Notes: generated from the sequence alone by a model not told the origin. DNA of 64,000 nt from Leeuwenhoekiella marinoflava DSM 3653 (GCF_900129005.1 NZ_FQUN01000012.1:124001-188000), one strand, 5' to 3'; counted from the first letter of the stretch, positions 44,640 through 52,570 are shown. Made by a program: numbers and translations.

Positions 44640-46304
44640 ATGAAGAAAATTATTTTTTCAATCTGTTGTCTAATTTTCCCTTTTCTGACATTTGCTCAGG
44701 AAGAAATGAGCGTGGGGGAATCTATTAATGCAGCTTTCGAAAAATATACAACCCCCATTGTAGACACCATTATGTATCCTATAGTAATAGCCGGAAAAGA
44801 ATTACCAATCGTAATTCTTATTTTGCTTTTAGGGGCTTTGTTTTTTACAATTTATTTTAAAGGTGTAAACCTTAGATACTTTAAGGACAGTATTAAAACA
44901 GCTTGGGGCAAATATGATGATTTAGATCATTACGTTCCTGCAGACGAAGAAATAACCGTTGAAGATGGTAAAGTAAAAGACACTGTTAAACTTACAGGAG
45001 AAGTACAAGGAGAGGTGACACACTTTCAAGCTTTAACGGCATCGCTTTCAGCGACAGTAGGTCTTGGTAATATTGCAGGTGTAGCCGTTGCAATTGCACT
45101 TGGTGGACCTGGAGCAACAATATGGATGATTATTGCCGGTCTTTTAGGTATGGCTTCTAAGTTTGTAGAATGTACTTTAGGTGTAAAATACCGTGAAGTA
45201 GATGAGAATGGTAAAACCTACGGAGGTCCTATGTATTACCTTTCTAAAGGTTTAAAAGAAAAAGGGCTTGGCGGTCTTGGTAAAGTAGCTGCAGTTGTAT
45301 TTGCTATTTTCTGTATCGGTGGTTCTTTTGGCGGTGGAAATATGTTTCAGTCTAATCAGGCTTCATCACAGTTGATACAGATGACAGGATGGGATAATCC
45401 TAATGCAGGTTTGTATTTAGGTTTAATAATGGCTGTTATTATCGGTTTGGTGATTATAGGAGGTATTAAAAGAATAGGCTCTTTTACCGAAAAGGTAGTG
45501 CCATTTATGGCTATCGTATATGTTCTTGCAGGTTTTATAATTATCGCTATCAATATTGATATGGTAGGTTATGCTTTAGGACAGATCTGGGATGGTGCTA
45601 TGAATCCTAATGCAGCCTTTGGTGGTGTTGTAGGGGTTATTATTGTAGGCTTTCAAAGAGCAGCGTTCTCTAACGAGGCTGGTGTAGGTTCTGCTGCAAT
45701 TGCGCATTCTGCAGTGAAAACACGTTACCCGGCGAGTGAAGGTCTTACGGCGTCAATTGGTCCCTTTGTGGATACGGTAATCATTTGTACGATGACTGCT
45801 ATTGTGATTATTATCACTAATGCAAAGCATAATCTATTTACCTATGGTAATCTTGATGCGGCAAGTAATGTAATGCTTAATGCAACTAACGAACCTATAA
45901 ATGGAGTTGATTTAACTTCTGTAGCATTTGATTCTGCTATTCCATATTTCTCTATTGTTCTTACTATAGCGGTAGTGTTATTTGCAATTTCTACAGCAAT
46001 TTCTTGGTCTTATTATGGTCTTCAATCTTGGAAATATTTATTTGGAAAAGGAAAAGTTCAGGATATTACATATAAAATCTTATTTTTAATATTCGTTGTA
46101 GTAGGTGCTTCATCAAGTTTAGGAGCAGTTATCGCGTTCTCAGATGCAATGATCTTTGCGATGGTGTTTCCTAATATTATCGGTCTGGTGTTACTTTCAC
46201 CTAAAGTTAGAAAAGAATTACAAGCGTATCTCAACGCCATTAAAATTGGTAAGATGGATGCAGGTATAGATAAAGCTTCAAAAAAGACTAAAGAGGCTTC
46301 TTAA
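44640..46304 (+). CDS. Alanine/glycine:cation symporter (AGCS), copy 2
   Basis: 554 residues, close paralogue of the preceding gene, again with a signal-like N-terminus (MKKIIFSICCLIFPFLTFAQ). The core reads TVGLGNIAGVAVAIALGGPGATIWM; copy 1 has Asn where this has Leu, next to the ion-binding region. Also GGSFGGGNMFQSNQ and FSNEAGVGSAAIAHSA. The polar section before the core is shorter than in copy 1. ATG 44640 is chosen because the longer frame from 44481 runs through the two leader hairpins. Confidence 0.93.
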   Translation: MKKIIFSICCLIFPFLTFAQEEMSVGESINAAFEKYTTPIVDTIMYPIVIAGKELPIVILILLLGALFFTIYFKGVNLRYFKDSIKTAWGKYDDLDHYVPADEEITVEDGKVKDTVKLTGEVQGEVTHFQALTASLSATVGLGNIAGVAVAIALGGPGATIWMIIAGLLGMASKFVECTLGVKYREVDENGKTYGGPMYYLSKGLKEKGLGGLGKVAAVVFAIFCIGGSFGGGNMFQSNQASSQLIQMTGWDNPNAGLYLGLIMAVIIGLVIIGGIKRIGSFTEKVVPFMAIVYVLAGFIIIAINIDMVGYALGQIWDGAMNPNAAFGGVVGVIIVGFQRAAFSNEAGVGSAAIAHSAVKTRYPASEGLTASIGPFVDTVIICTMTAIVIIITNAKHNLFTYGNLDAASNVMLNATNEPINGVDLTSVAFDSAIPYFSIVLTIAVVLFAISTAISWSYYGLQSWKYLFGKGKVQDITYKILFLIFVVVGASSSLGAVIAFSDAMIFAMVFPNIIGLVLLSPKVRKELQAYLNAIKIGKMDAGIDKASKKTKEAS

Positions 46305-46319
46305 CAAAACAATTCTCTT

Positions 46320-47195
46320 ATGAATTTAAAATCCCACTTCTTTCTGGATAACAGACAACGGAGTGGGATTTTACTTTTGGTGCTGATTCTGGTAGCTTCT
46401 TGGGGAGTATATTTTTTAATAACACCTGATACTTCATATAAATCAGAAGCCTTAACCAATGAAGAACTTCAGGTATTTGAAGCGCGCATAGACTCATTGA
46501 GGCGGATTAAATTAGCAGCTTCTCAGCCGAAAATTTTTCCATTCAATCCTAATTTCATAACCGATTATAAAGGTTACACCTTAGGAATGAGTTTAGCTGA
46601 AATAGATAAGTTGTTGCGTTTTCGTGAAAAAGATCAGTGGATTAATTCTGCTGAAGATTTTCAAAACGTCACGGGTGTCTCAGATTCTTTACTCCAAACG
46701 ATTTCCCCATATTTTAAATTTCCGGAGTGGGTTACTAACTCCAAGCCAAAAGCTTCAAAGTTCAGTTTTGCTTCAGCAGAGGAAAAACCTAAGAGCGATT
46801 TGAATAAAGCTGATTTTGCAAGTTTTACCCAGATAGAAGGTTTAGATGAAGCAATCGCAAAACGTGTGTTGAGCTACCGAAAAAGATTGGGAGGTTTTCT
46901 GGAAGATAACCAGCTTTATGATATCTACGGGATTTCTAAAAGTCAGGTTTATGCCATTAAAGATCGGTTTACGGTTCAATCAAAACCAGAAATAAAATTG
47001 ATTGATGTCAATTCAGCTAATGCATCAGATCTCTCAACAGTTCCTTTTATAACTTTTGAAATCGCACGCGATATAATAGATTATCGTGTTTTACATGAGG
47101 GTATTAACAATCTTGATGAGCTTCTCAAAATAGACGGAATAAGCGCATATAAATTAGAGCGAATTAAATTATATTTGTCATCCAACCAAAATTAA
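46320..47195 (+). CDS. Helix-hairpin-helix domain protein (ComEA-like), membrane-anchored
   Basis: 291 residues: one membrane helix (GILLLVLILVASWGVYFLI), a charged linker, then repeated HhH motifs (LNKADFASFTQIEGLDEAIAKRVLSYRKRLGGF; VNSANASDLSTVPFITFEIARDIIDYR; LLKIDGISAYKLERIKLYL). HhH proteins such as ComEA bind double-stranded DNA, and may act in DNA uptake. A DNA-uptake role is an inference. It starts 15 bases after the AGCS gene. Confidence 0.88.
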   Translation: MNLKSHFFLDNRQRSGILLLVLILVASWGVYFLITPDTSYKSEALTNEELQVFEARIDSLRRIKLAASQPKIFPFNPNFITDYKGYTLGMSLAEIDKLLRFREKDQWINSAEDFQNVTGVSDSLLQTISPYFKFPEWVTNSKPKASKFSFASAEEKPKSDLNKADFASFTQIEGLDEAIAKRVLSYRKRLGGFLEDNQLYDIYGISKSQVYAIKDRFTVQSKPEIKLIDVNSANASDLSTVPFITFEIARDIIDYRVLHEGINNLDELLKIDGISAYKLERIKLYLSSNQN

Positions 47196-47276
47196 GAAGG
47201 CATTACTGAGAATTACGCATATTTGGCTTGCAAAACTTCCTTTCCGATTGCCTTATATTAAATTAAAGTATACTAG

Positions 47277-48446
47277 ATGAATAATGTTTTTTTTTCGGAA
47301 GAGCATCAGCTCTTTAGAGAAAGTCTGAGAGAATTTTTGCAAAAGGAAGTTGTTCCGCATATTGAAAAATGGGAGCAGACAGGCGATATAGATCGCTTTA
47401 TCTGGACAAAGATGGGGGAGATGGGGTATTTTGGTTTAGCCACTCCAGAAGAATACGGCGGGCTGGATCTTGATATTTTCTACACGGTTATCTTTTTAGA
47501 AGAGTTGCAGCGCGTCAATAGTGGCGGTTTTGCTGCCGCAATGTGGGCGCATGCTTATTTGGCAATGACGCATTTAAAGGTTGAAGGCTCACCTGAGATT
47601 AAAGAAAAATATCTGACTCCTAGTGTTCTTGGTGAGAAGATAGGCTGTTTATGTATTACGGAACCCTTTGGTGGTTCTGACGTTGCAGGAATGCGAAGTA
47701 CTGCTGTGCTAAAAGGAGATCATTATGTTTTAAATGGTTCTAAAACCTTTATCACAAACGGTGTTTATTCAGATTACTTGATTGTTGCTGCGAAGACAAC
47801 TCCTGAGAAAGGGAATAAGGGTCTGAGTATTTTTGTAATAGATAGAGCAGCAGAAGGTATAAGCGCTACAAAATTAGATAAATTGGGTTGGAGAGCTTCA
47901 GATACCGGAGAGCTTGCATTTTCTGATGTGAAAATTCCTGTTGAGAATTTACTTGGAGAAGAAGATAAAGGCTTCTCTTATATTATGCAGCATTTCGCTT
48001 TAGAGCGCTTGATAATGGGGGTGAATGCTCACGCACGTGCTGAGTATGCTTTAGAATATACGTTAGACTATATGTCTGAGCGTACAGCTTTTGGGAAGAC
48101 CATAGATAAATTTCAGGCATTGAGGCATACTGTTGCAGAAATGGCAAGTGAAGTAGAGATGGTAAAATCTTTTAATTATGCTATTGCTAATAATTTAAAT
48201 AGCGGGGATTATGTGGTTAAAGAAGCTAGCATGTCGAAATTACTTGCGACAAAAATAGCAGATGAGGTGATTTATAAATGCTTACAGATGCTGGGAGGCT
48301 ATGGTTATATGGAAGATTATCCACTGGCAAGAATGTTCAGAGATAGCAGATTAGGCCCTATTGGTGGCGGTACGTCTGAGATTTTAAAGGAGATTATTGC
48401 TAAAATAGTGATTGATAAAAAAGAATATAAGCCTGCGGCGAACTAA
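47277..48446 (+). CDS. Acyl-CoA dehydrogenase (isovaleryl/long-chain type)
   Basis: 389 residues with the ACAD N-terminal helical domain, the FAD-binding beta domain (CLCITEPFGGSDVAGM; FVIDRAAEGI; GWRASDTGEL) and the C-terminal helices (RTAFGKTIDKFQALR). The usual catalytic Glu of the medium-chain type is missing (RLGPIGGGTSEI instead of EGT), and Glu243 in ALERLIMG is placed as in isovaleryl- and long-chain ACADs. It is FAD-dependent and acts with ETF in acyl-CoA oxidation. Possibly leucine-related, given the methylcrotonyl-CoA carboxylase-type gene in the same window. Confidence 0.92.
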   Translation: MNNVFFSEEHQLFRESLREFLQKEVVPHIEKWEQTGDIDRFIWTKMGEMGYFGLATPEEYGGLDLDIFYTVIFLEELQRVNSGGFAAAMWAHAYLAMTHLKVEGSPEIKEKYLTPSVLGEKIGCLCITEPFGGSDVAGMRSTAVLKGDHYVLNGSKTFITNGVYSDYLIVAAKTTPEKGNKGLSIFVIDRAAEGISATKLDKLGWRASDTGELAFSDVKIPVENLLGEEDKGFSYIMQHFALERLIMGVNAHARAEYALEYTLDYMSERTAFGKTIDKFQALRHTVAEMASEVEMVKSFNYAIANNLNSGDYVVKEASMSKLLATKIADEVIYKCLQMLGGYGYMEDYPLARMFRDSRLGPIGGGTSEILKEIIAKIVIDKKEYKPAAN

Positions 48447-48462
48447 TTAAATTTAAATCCGC

Positions 48463-48492
48463 TTGTTAGTTTTAAAGTTTAAACTATCTTTG
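48463..48492 (+). promoter_or_regulatory. Complete promoter of rpsU (-33 TTG, -7 TATCTTTG)
   Basis: TTG (48463-48465), then 19 bases, then TATCTTTG (48485-48492): a full match to the Bacteroidota promoter layout, in the gap after the acyl-CoA dehydrogenase gene. Confidence 0.8.
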
Positions 48493-48521
48493 CGGCCTGA
48501 AAACTGAAAAGAATTTTAAAG

Positions 48522-48530
48522 AAAGGAGGT
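48522..48530 (+). promoter_or_regulatory. Strong Shine-Dalgarno sequence of rpsU
   Basis: AAAGGAGGT lies 7 bases before the rpsU ATG. It is the only strong SD found before a gene in the window. Published work on Flavobacterium johnsoniae shows that bS21 helps sequester the anti-SD of 16S rRNA and that rpsU keeps a strong SD for feedback control. The presence of the motif here is direct; the mechanism is inferred from that work. Confidence 0.85.
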
Positions 48531-48536
48531 ACCACT

Positions 48537-48731
48537 ATGTTAATTATACCAGTAAAAGACGGAGAAAATATCGATAGAGCGCTGAAGCGTTTCAAGAGAA
48601 AATTTGATAGAACGGGAACAATGCGTAAGCTGCGTGATCGTCAAGCTTTCACAAAACCTTCTGTATCACGTAGAAGAGAAATTCAGAAAGCATCTTATAT
48701 TCAAGGGCTTCGCGATCAAGAGAATATTTAA
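48537..48731 (+). CDS. rpsU: 30S ribosomal protein S21
   Basis: bS21, 64 residues: LIIPVKDGENIDRALKRFKRKFDRTGTMRKLRDRQAF, with the basic helical middle typical of the family. In Bacteroidota bS21 sits at the 30S neck near bS6/bS18 and covers the 16S anti-Shine-Dalgarno. The gene has its own complete promoter, a strong SD and a strong terminator, so it is autonomous. Confidence 0.97.
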   Translation: MLIIPVKDGENIDRALKRFKRKFDRTGTMRKLRDRQAFTKPSVSRRREIQKASYIQGLRDQENI

Positions 48732-48740
48732 TATTCCGTC

Positions 48741-48759
48741 GGTGAGATTTTATCTTACC
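48741..48759 (+). other. Small hairpin between the rpsU stop and its terminator
   Basis: GGTGAGA ... TCTTACC (one G-T pair) with a 5-nt loop. Possibly part of the rpsU 3' end; role unknown. Confidence 0.35.
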
Positions 48760-48800
48760 AGGGATCATTAACAGGGAGACTAATCCTCTTTCAAAATATT

Positions 48801-48835
48801 AAATCTGCTAAGAGCAATCTTAGCAGATTTTTTTA
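48801..48835 (+). terminator. Rho-independent terminator of rpsU
   Basis: AAATCTGCTAAGA GCAA TCTTAGCAGATTT, a perfect 13-bp stem, then TTTT. The stretch from here to about 49070 shows nothing recognisable. Confidence 0.95.
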
Positions 48836-49073
48836 TGTGATAAAGTTTAGCCGGAGTATAATCGTCAAGATGGATTCAAAAAGGATCAAGCCTAATTGTT
48901 GTGTTTAAGTAAAAATTGGGGTCAATCTGTACAGAATAGAATACTGAATTCCTCTAAATCGACTTTTAAATACACCTTATTCTAAGCTATTCGTATAATC
49001 CCGTATAGTTATACATGCGCTATTGATAAGATAGGAATGCTTATAGGTAAGCCAAAAGTCAATCCATACTCAA

Positions 49074-49132
49074 ACCACATTCGCCCACAGATTTTGTGGT
49101 AAAGTGTGGTTGGAGTGTGGTTTCAGTGTGGT
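49074..49132. repeat. Phased TGTGGT/ACCACA boxes upstream of xerC
   Basis: Two boxes in one orientation, ACCACA (49074-49079) and CCCACA (49084-49089), are followed by four in the other, TGTGGT at 49095, 49105, 49116 and 49127. The spacings are 10, then 10, 11 and 11 bases, that is about one helical turn. The last three sit in 11-bp AGTGTGGT repeats. The array ends 51 bases before the xerC ATG, so it is operator-like. No other array of this kind was seen in the window. Confidence 0.75.
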
Positions 49133-49182
49133 GTCATTATGCTTTTGCTTGGGGAATTAGTACCTTTCTTTAAAAATAAAAT

Positions 49183-50073
49183 ATGCAAATTAAATCCTTT
49201 GTTGATTATCTCGGGCTGGAGAAGAACTACAGCAAGCATACCTTGTTAGCGTATACAAGGGATTTAGAGGTTTTTTTTGCATTTCTAAAGAATGAGTTCG
49301 ATGTGGATTCTGTAAGTGAAGTGGAATACACTTACGTGAGGTCTTGGATTGTGAAGCTTTCAGATTCCGGCTTAACGCATAGAAGTATAAATAGAAAGAT
49401 AGCCTCTCTGAAAGCTTTTTTTAAATTCTTGCAGAAAACGGGAGATATAGAAGTTAATCCGCTTGCGAAACATAAATCATTGAAAATTAAAAAAGAGATA
49501 CAAGTCCCTTTTTCTAATAAGGAAATAGATTCTGTTATAAATGATTTAGCAAGTGCTTCAGATTTTTCAGAATCGCGTGATTTTTTGATTGTGGCGCTTT
49601 TTTACGCTACTGGAATAAGACGAAGTGAGCTGATTAATCTAAAAAGTTCTGATGTAGATTTTAATACCCATACTATAAAAGTACTAGGAAAACGTAGTAA
49701 AGAGCGAATCATTCCAATGATCACCTGGCTGGAAAACGGAATAAAAAGATATCAAGAGTTGTTATTGAGTAAGGGTTTTGCTGAAAATGAGGCTGTATTG
49801 TTGCTTACAGATAAGGGAGCTAAATTGTATGAAACGTTTGTTTACCGAACTATAAATCGTTATTTTAGTAAGGTGTCCCAGAAAACCAAAACGAGTCCGC
49901 ATATGCTTCGGCATACATTTGCGACTCATTTGCTTAATAATGGGGCAGATTTAAATGCTGTTAAAGAATTATTAGGACACGCTAGTTTAGCTGCTACCCA
50001 AGTCTACACGCATACAAGTATGGCAGAGTTGGGGAGGGTCTATCAAAAAGCGCATCCTAGGAATTCTAAATAA
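49183..50073 (+). CDS. xerC: Tyrosine recombinase XerC
   Basis: 296 residues. The N-terminal SAM-like domain (MQIKSFVDYLGLEKNYSKHTLLAYTRDLEVF) and the catalytic domain carry Arg146 (TGIRRSEL), a Lys in GKRSKERIIP, the HMLRHTFATHLL His-Arg pair, LGHAS His and Tyr275 (QVYTH). XerC and XerD resolve chromosome dimers at dif. The context (rpsU-xerC-hpf) is the housekeeping location, not that of a mobile integrase. A near-consensus -7 element TACCTTTC is at 49161-49168. Confidence 0.92.
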   Translation: MQIKSFVDYLGLEKNYSKHTLLAYTRDLEVFFAFLKNEFDVDSVSEVEYTYVRSWIVKLSDSGLTHRSINRKIASLKAFFKFLQKTGDIEVNPLAKHKSLKIKKEIQVPFSNKEIDSVINDLASASDFSESRDFLIVALFYATGIRRSELINLKSSDVDFNTHTIKVLGKRSKERIIPMITWLENGIKRYQELLLSKGFAENEAVLLLTDKGAKLYETFVYRTINRYFSKVSQKTKTSPHMLRHTFATHLLNNGADLNAVKELLGHASLAATQVYTHTSMAELGRVYQKAHPRNSK

Positions 50074-50116
50074 TTGCAGAATTTAACCAGTTAGTAACCT
50101 TTTAATATGTGGATCT

Positions 50117-50419
50117 ATGAAAGTAAATGTTCAAACACCCCATTTTGTAGCAGATCAAAAGTTGCTCAATTTTATTCAAAAAAAGATGAATAAGCTTGAG
50201 CAATTTTATGATCACGTGATTTATGCAGATGTTTTTTTAAAAGTTGAGAATACAAGCAAGAGGCAAAATAAAATAGTTGAAATTTTGCTGAGTGTTCCGG
50301 GTAACGAATTGATAGTGAAAAAACAAGCTAAATCTTTTGAAGAGGGAGCTGATAGCTGTGCGCAATCATTAGAGCGTTTATTGGTTAAACGAAAACAAAA
50401 AATTAGGGCTACAGCTTAA
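50117..50419 (+). CDS. hpf: Ribosome hibernation promoting factor (short HPF/RaiA)
   Basis: 100 residues of the short HPF/YfiA type with the beta-alpha-beta-beta-beta-alpha fold: MKVNVQTPHFVADQKLLNFIQKKMNKLEQFYDHVIYADVFLKVENTSKRQNKIVEILLSVPG. It binds the 30S decoding centre and stores ribosomes in stationary phase. The start is ATG 50117, 43 bases after xerC, in the same transcript or close to it. Confidence 0.95.
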   Translation: MKVNVQTPHFVADQKLLNFIQKKMNKLEQFYDHVIYADVFLKVENTSKRQNKIVEILLSVPGNELIVKKQAKSFEEGADSCAQSLERLLVKRKQKIRATA

Positions 50420-50438
50420 AAAAAAAGCGAAAAAAGTT

Positions 50439-50467
50439 TTGTGAACTATAATTTTGTTTTACATTTG
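50439..50467 (+). promoter_or_regulatory. tRNA operon promoter
   Basis: TTG (50439-50441), 18 bases, TACATTTG (50460-50467). A second -7 element, TAATTTTG, is at 50449-50456. It drives the tRNA-Thr transcript. Confidence 0.8.
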
Positions 50468-50468
50468 C

Positions 50469-50495
50469 ACTCCGTTAGAAATAGCGGAGTTTTTT
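50469..50495 (+). other. Promoter-proximal terminator-like hairpin of the tRNA operon
   Basis: ACTCCG ... CGGAGT (6 bp, loop TTAGAAATAG) followed by T6, at the expected transcription start. It may form in the nascent RNA if the upstream -7 element is used. Confidence 0.6.
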
Positions 50496-50516
50496 ACACT
50501 TAGAAAAGTGGTAAAG

Positions 50517-50590
50517 GCCGATGTAGCTCAGCTGGCTAGAGCAGCTGATTTGTAATCAGCAGGTCGTGGGTTCGAGTCCCTCCATCGGCT
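50517..50590 (+). tRNA. tRNA-Thr (anticodon TGT)
   Basis: A 74-nt cloverleaf with acceptor GCCGATG/CATCGGC, discriminator T, GGTTCGAGTCC T arm and loop TTTGTAA with anticodon TGT. CCA is not encoded. Confidence 0.95.
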
Positions 50591-50638
50591 CTTTTTAAAG
50601 TTCTTTTTAGGTCGAAGAAAAGATTGTTTTTAGAACTT

Positions 50639-50659
50639 GCGTGGAGCGCAGTCGAAGCG
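50639..50659. repeat. GCGTGGAGCGCAGTCGAAGCG repeat-like element
   Basis: Starts GCGTGGAGCGCAGTCGAAGC between tRNA-Thr and tRNA-Tyr. It resembles short TGGAGCGCAGTCGAA/TTCGACTGCGCTCCA elements that recur between genes in flavobacterial genomes. Only one copy is in this window, so repetition is not shown here. Confidence 0.4.
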
Positions 50660-50688
50660 TTTTTTGAAATACTGATAATACCAATATT

Positions 50689-50771
50689 GGGGAGATACTC
50701 AAGCGGCCAACGAGGACAGACTGTAACTCTGTTGTCATTAGACTTCGCAGGTTCGAATCCTGCTCTCCCCA
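50689..50771 (+). tRNA. tRNA-Tyr (anticodon GTA)
   Basis: 83 nt with the long variable arm of class II tRNAs, acceptor GGGGAGA/TCTCCCC, discriminator A, anticodon stem ACAGA/TCTGT and loop CTGTAAC with GTA. Confidence 0.95.
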
Positions 50772-50829
50772 CAATTATTTTTTTTTCGCGTGCTAATTAG
50801 TAGAAATTTATTAATTTTGTCGCCGCAAT

Positions 50830-50902
50830 GCGGGAGTAGCTCAGTTGGTAGAGCGTCAGCCTTCCAAGCTGAATGTCGCCGGTTCGAACCCGGTCTCCCG
50901 CT
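50830..50902 (+). tRNA. tRNA-Gly (anticodon TCC)
   Basis: 73 nt, acceptor GCGGGAG/CTCCCGC, discriminator T, anticodon stem TCAGC/GCTGA and loop CTTCCAA with TCC; GGTTCGAACCC T arm. Confidence 0.95.
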
Positions 50903-50933
50903 CTAAATGCCCTTGCTTTTGTGAGGGTGTTTT

Positions 50934-50998
50934 AAATCGGATTTTCCGATTTTGTTTAAACCAAACCTGATAGGCTTTGGTTTTAGTCATTTATGACT
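50934..50998 (+). other. Three stem-loops between tRNA-Gly and tRNA-Thr
   Basis: AAATCGGA TTT TCCGATTT (50934-50952, followed by TTG and T3), AAACCAAA CCTGATAGGC TTTGGTTT (50958-50983) and AGTCAT TT ATGACT (50985-50998, followed by TTTT). They lie in the 170-base gap and are terminator- or processing-like. Confidence 0.65.
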
Positions 50999-51072
50999 TT
51001 TGTGAGCCCTTTAGCTGAATAGGTCAGCCCGGGCAATTCAGACTTCGGTCGTTTTGATTGGGGAGTTTATAA

Positions 51073-51144
51073 GCCGACGTAGCTCAGGGGTAGAGCGTTT
51101 CCTTGGTAAGGAAGAGGCCACGGGTTCAATTCCCGTCGTTGGCT
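51073..51144 (+). tRNA. tRNA-Thr (anticodon GGT)
   Basis: 72 nt, acceptor GCCGACG/CGTTGGC (one G-T pair), discriminator T, anticodon stem TTTCC/GGAAG with loop TTGGTAA, GGTTCAATTCC T arm. Confidence 0.95.
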
Positions 51145-51147
51145 CAA

Positions 51148-51162
51148 TAGCAGTCGCTGCTA
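51148..51162 (+). other. Short hairpin just after tRNA-Thr(GGT)
   Basis: TAGCAG TCG CTGCTA, 6-bp stem, 4 bases after the tRNA; not followed by a T-run. It lies in the tuf leader region and may aid 3' processing of the tRNA. Confidence 0.4.
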
Positions 51163-51282
51163 CTTAAACGGGTGCCTATAGCGCTCAGTTTTTTGTGCGT
51201 TTTAGTAAAACCATATAGCTGGCGTGTCAGGTAAGTTTAAAATTAAACACTAATAATAACTAAGATTAAAATTATTTAAATC

Positions 51283-52470
51283 ATGGCAAAGGCAACATTT
51301 GATCGTTCCAAACCTCACTTAAATATTGGTACTATAGGGCACGTTGACCACGGTAAAACTACCTTAACTGCTGCTATTACTACTGTACTTGCTAACGCAG
51401 GTCTTTCTGAATTAAGAAGTTTTGACTCTATTGACAACGCTCCTGAAGAAAAAGAAAGAGGTATTACTATTAACACTTCTCACGTAGAGTATGCTACGGC
51501 TAACCGTCACTACGCACACGTTGACTGTCCGGGTCACGCGGATTACGTAAAAAACATGGTGACTGGTGCTGCTCAAATGGATGGTGCTATTCTTGTGGTT
51601 GCTGCGACTGATGGTCCTATGCCGCAAACTCGTGAGCATATCCTTCTTGGTCGTCAGGTGGGTATCCCTCGTATTGTTGTATTCATGAATAAGGTGGATA
51701 TGGTTGATGATGAGGAGCTTCTTGAGCTAGTTGAGATGGAAGTAAGAGATCTTCTTAGTTTCTATGAGTATGATGGGGATAATGGTCCTGTTGTGCAAGG
51801 TTCTGCATTAGGTGCATTGAATGGTGAGCAGAAATGGGTTGATAAAGTTATGGAGCTTATGGACGCTGTAGATAACTGGATTGAAGAGCCTGTTCGTGAG
51901 GTTGAAAAAGATTTCTTGATGCCTATTGAAGATGTGTTCTCTATTACGGGTCGTGGTACTGTTGCAACTGGTCGTATCGAGACTGGTGTTGCTAACACTG
52001 GGGATCCTGTAGAGATTATCGGTATGGGTGCAGAAAAACTTACTTCTACTATTACTGGAGTTGAAATGTTCCGTAAGATATTAGATAGAGGTGAAGCTGG
52101 GGATAACGTAGGTATCTTGTTGAGAGGTATTGAAAAATCACAGATTACTCGTGGTATGGTTATTACTAAGCCGGGTTCTGTAACTCCTCACTCTAAATTT
52201 AAGGCAGAGGTTTATATTCTAAAGAAAGAAGAAGGTGGTCGTCACACGCCATTTCATAATAACTACCGTCCACAGTTCTACGTGCGTACGACTGATGTGA
52301 CTGGTAACATCGCTCTTCCTGATGGAGTAGAGATGGTTATGCCTGGGGATAACTTGACGATTACGGTTGAGCTGATCCAGACTATCGCAATGAATGTTGG
52401 TCTTCGTTTTGCTATCCGTGAAGGTGGTAGAACAGTAGGTGCAGGACAGGTAACTGAAATTCTTGAATAA
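51283..52470 (+). CDS. tuf: Elongation factor Tu
   Basis: EF-Tu, 395 residues, brings aminoacyl-tRNA to the ribosome. The GTPase motifs are GHVDHGKT (19-26), [11 protein letters not shown] and NKVDMVDD, followed by the two beta-barrel domains ([30 protein letters not shown] and [15 protein letters not shown]). The tRNA-tuf-tRNA-Trp-secE order is common in bacteria. The ATG has an AT-rich leader. It is likely highly expressed, as the uniform codon use suggests. Confidence 0.98.
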   Translation: MAKATFDRSKPHLNIGTIGHVDHGKTTLTAAITTVLANAGLSELRSFDSIDNAPEEKERGITINTSHVEYATANRHYAHVDCPGHADYVKNMVTGAAQMDGAILVVAATDGPMPQTREHILLGRQVGIPRIVVFMNKVDMVDDEELLELVEMEVRDLLSFYEYDGDNGPVVQGSALGALNGEQKWVDKVMELMDAVDNWIEEPVREVEKDFLMPIEDVFSITGRGTVATGRIETGVANTGDPVEIIGMGAEKLTSTITGVEMFRKILDRGEAGDNVGILLRGIEKSQITRGMVITKPGSVTPHSKFKAEVYILKKEEGGRHTPFHNNYRPQFYVRTTDVTGNIALPDGVEMVMPGDNLTITVELIQTIAMNVGLRFAIREGGRTVGAGQVTEILE

Positions 52471-52496
52471 TCACGAATTATAAGTTTTAAAGAATT

Positions 52497-52529
52497 AAGG
52501 CGTTCGTGTAAGCGAATGCCTTGATTTTT
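52497..52529 (+). terminator. Terminator-like hairpin after tuf
   Basis: AAGGCGTTCG TGTAAG CGAATGCCTT, 10 bp with one G-T pair, then GATTTTTA. Probably ends or attenuates the tuf transcript before tRNA-Trp. Confidence 0.7.
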
Positions 52530-52570
52530 ATAATAAAACAATAAGGTTTTTTTTGTGAAGGCCTTTTTAT

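Noticed and set aside
49074-49132. TGTGGT array as a CRISPR or replication-origin iteron
   Set aside because: Units are 6-8 bp with 10-11-bp spacing and no spacers of CRISPR type; no dnaA, rep or dif feature nearby; DnaA boxes do not match.
49183-50073. XerC as integrase of a mobile element
   Set aside because: It lies in the conserved rpsU-xerC-hpf order with no att repeats, tRNA-end duplication or phage genes.
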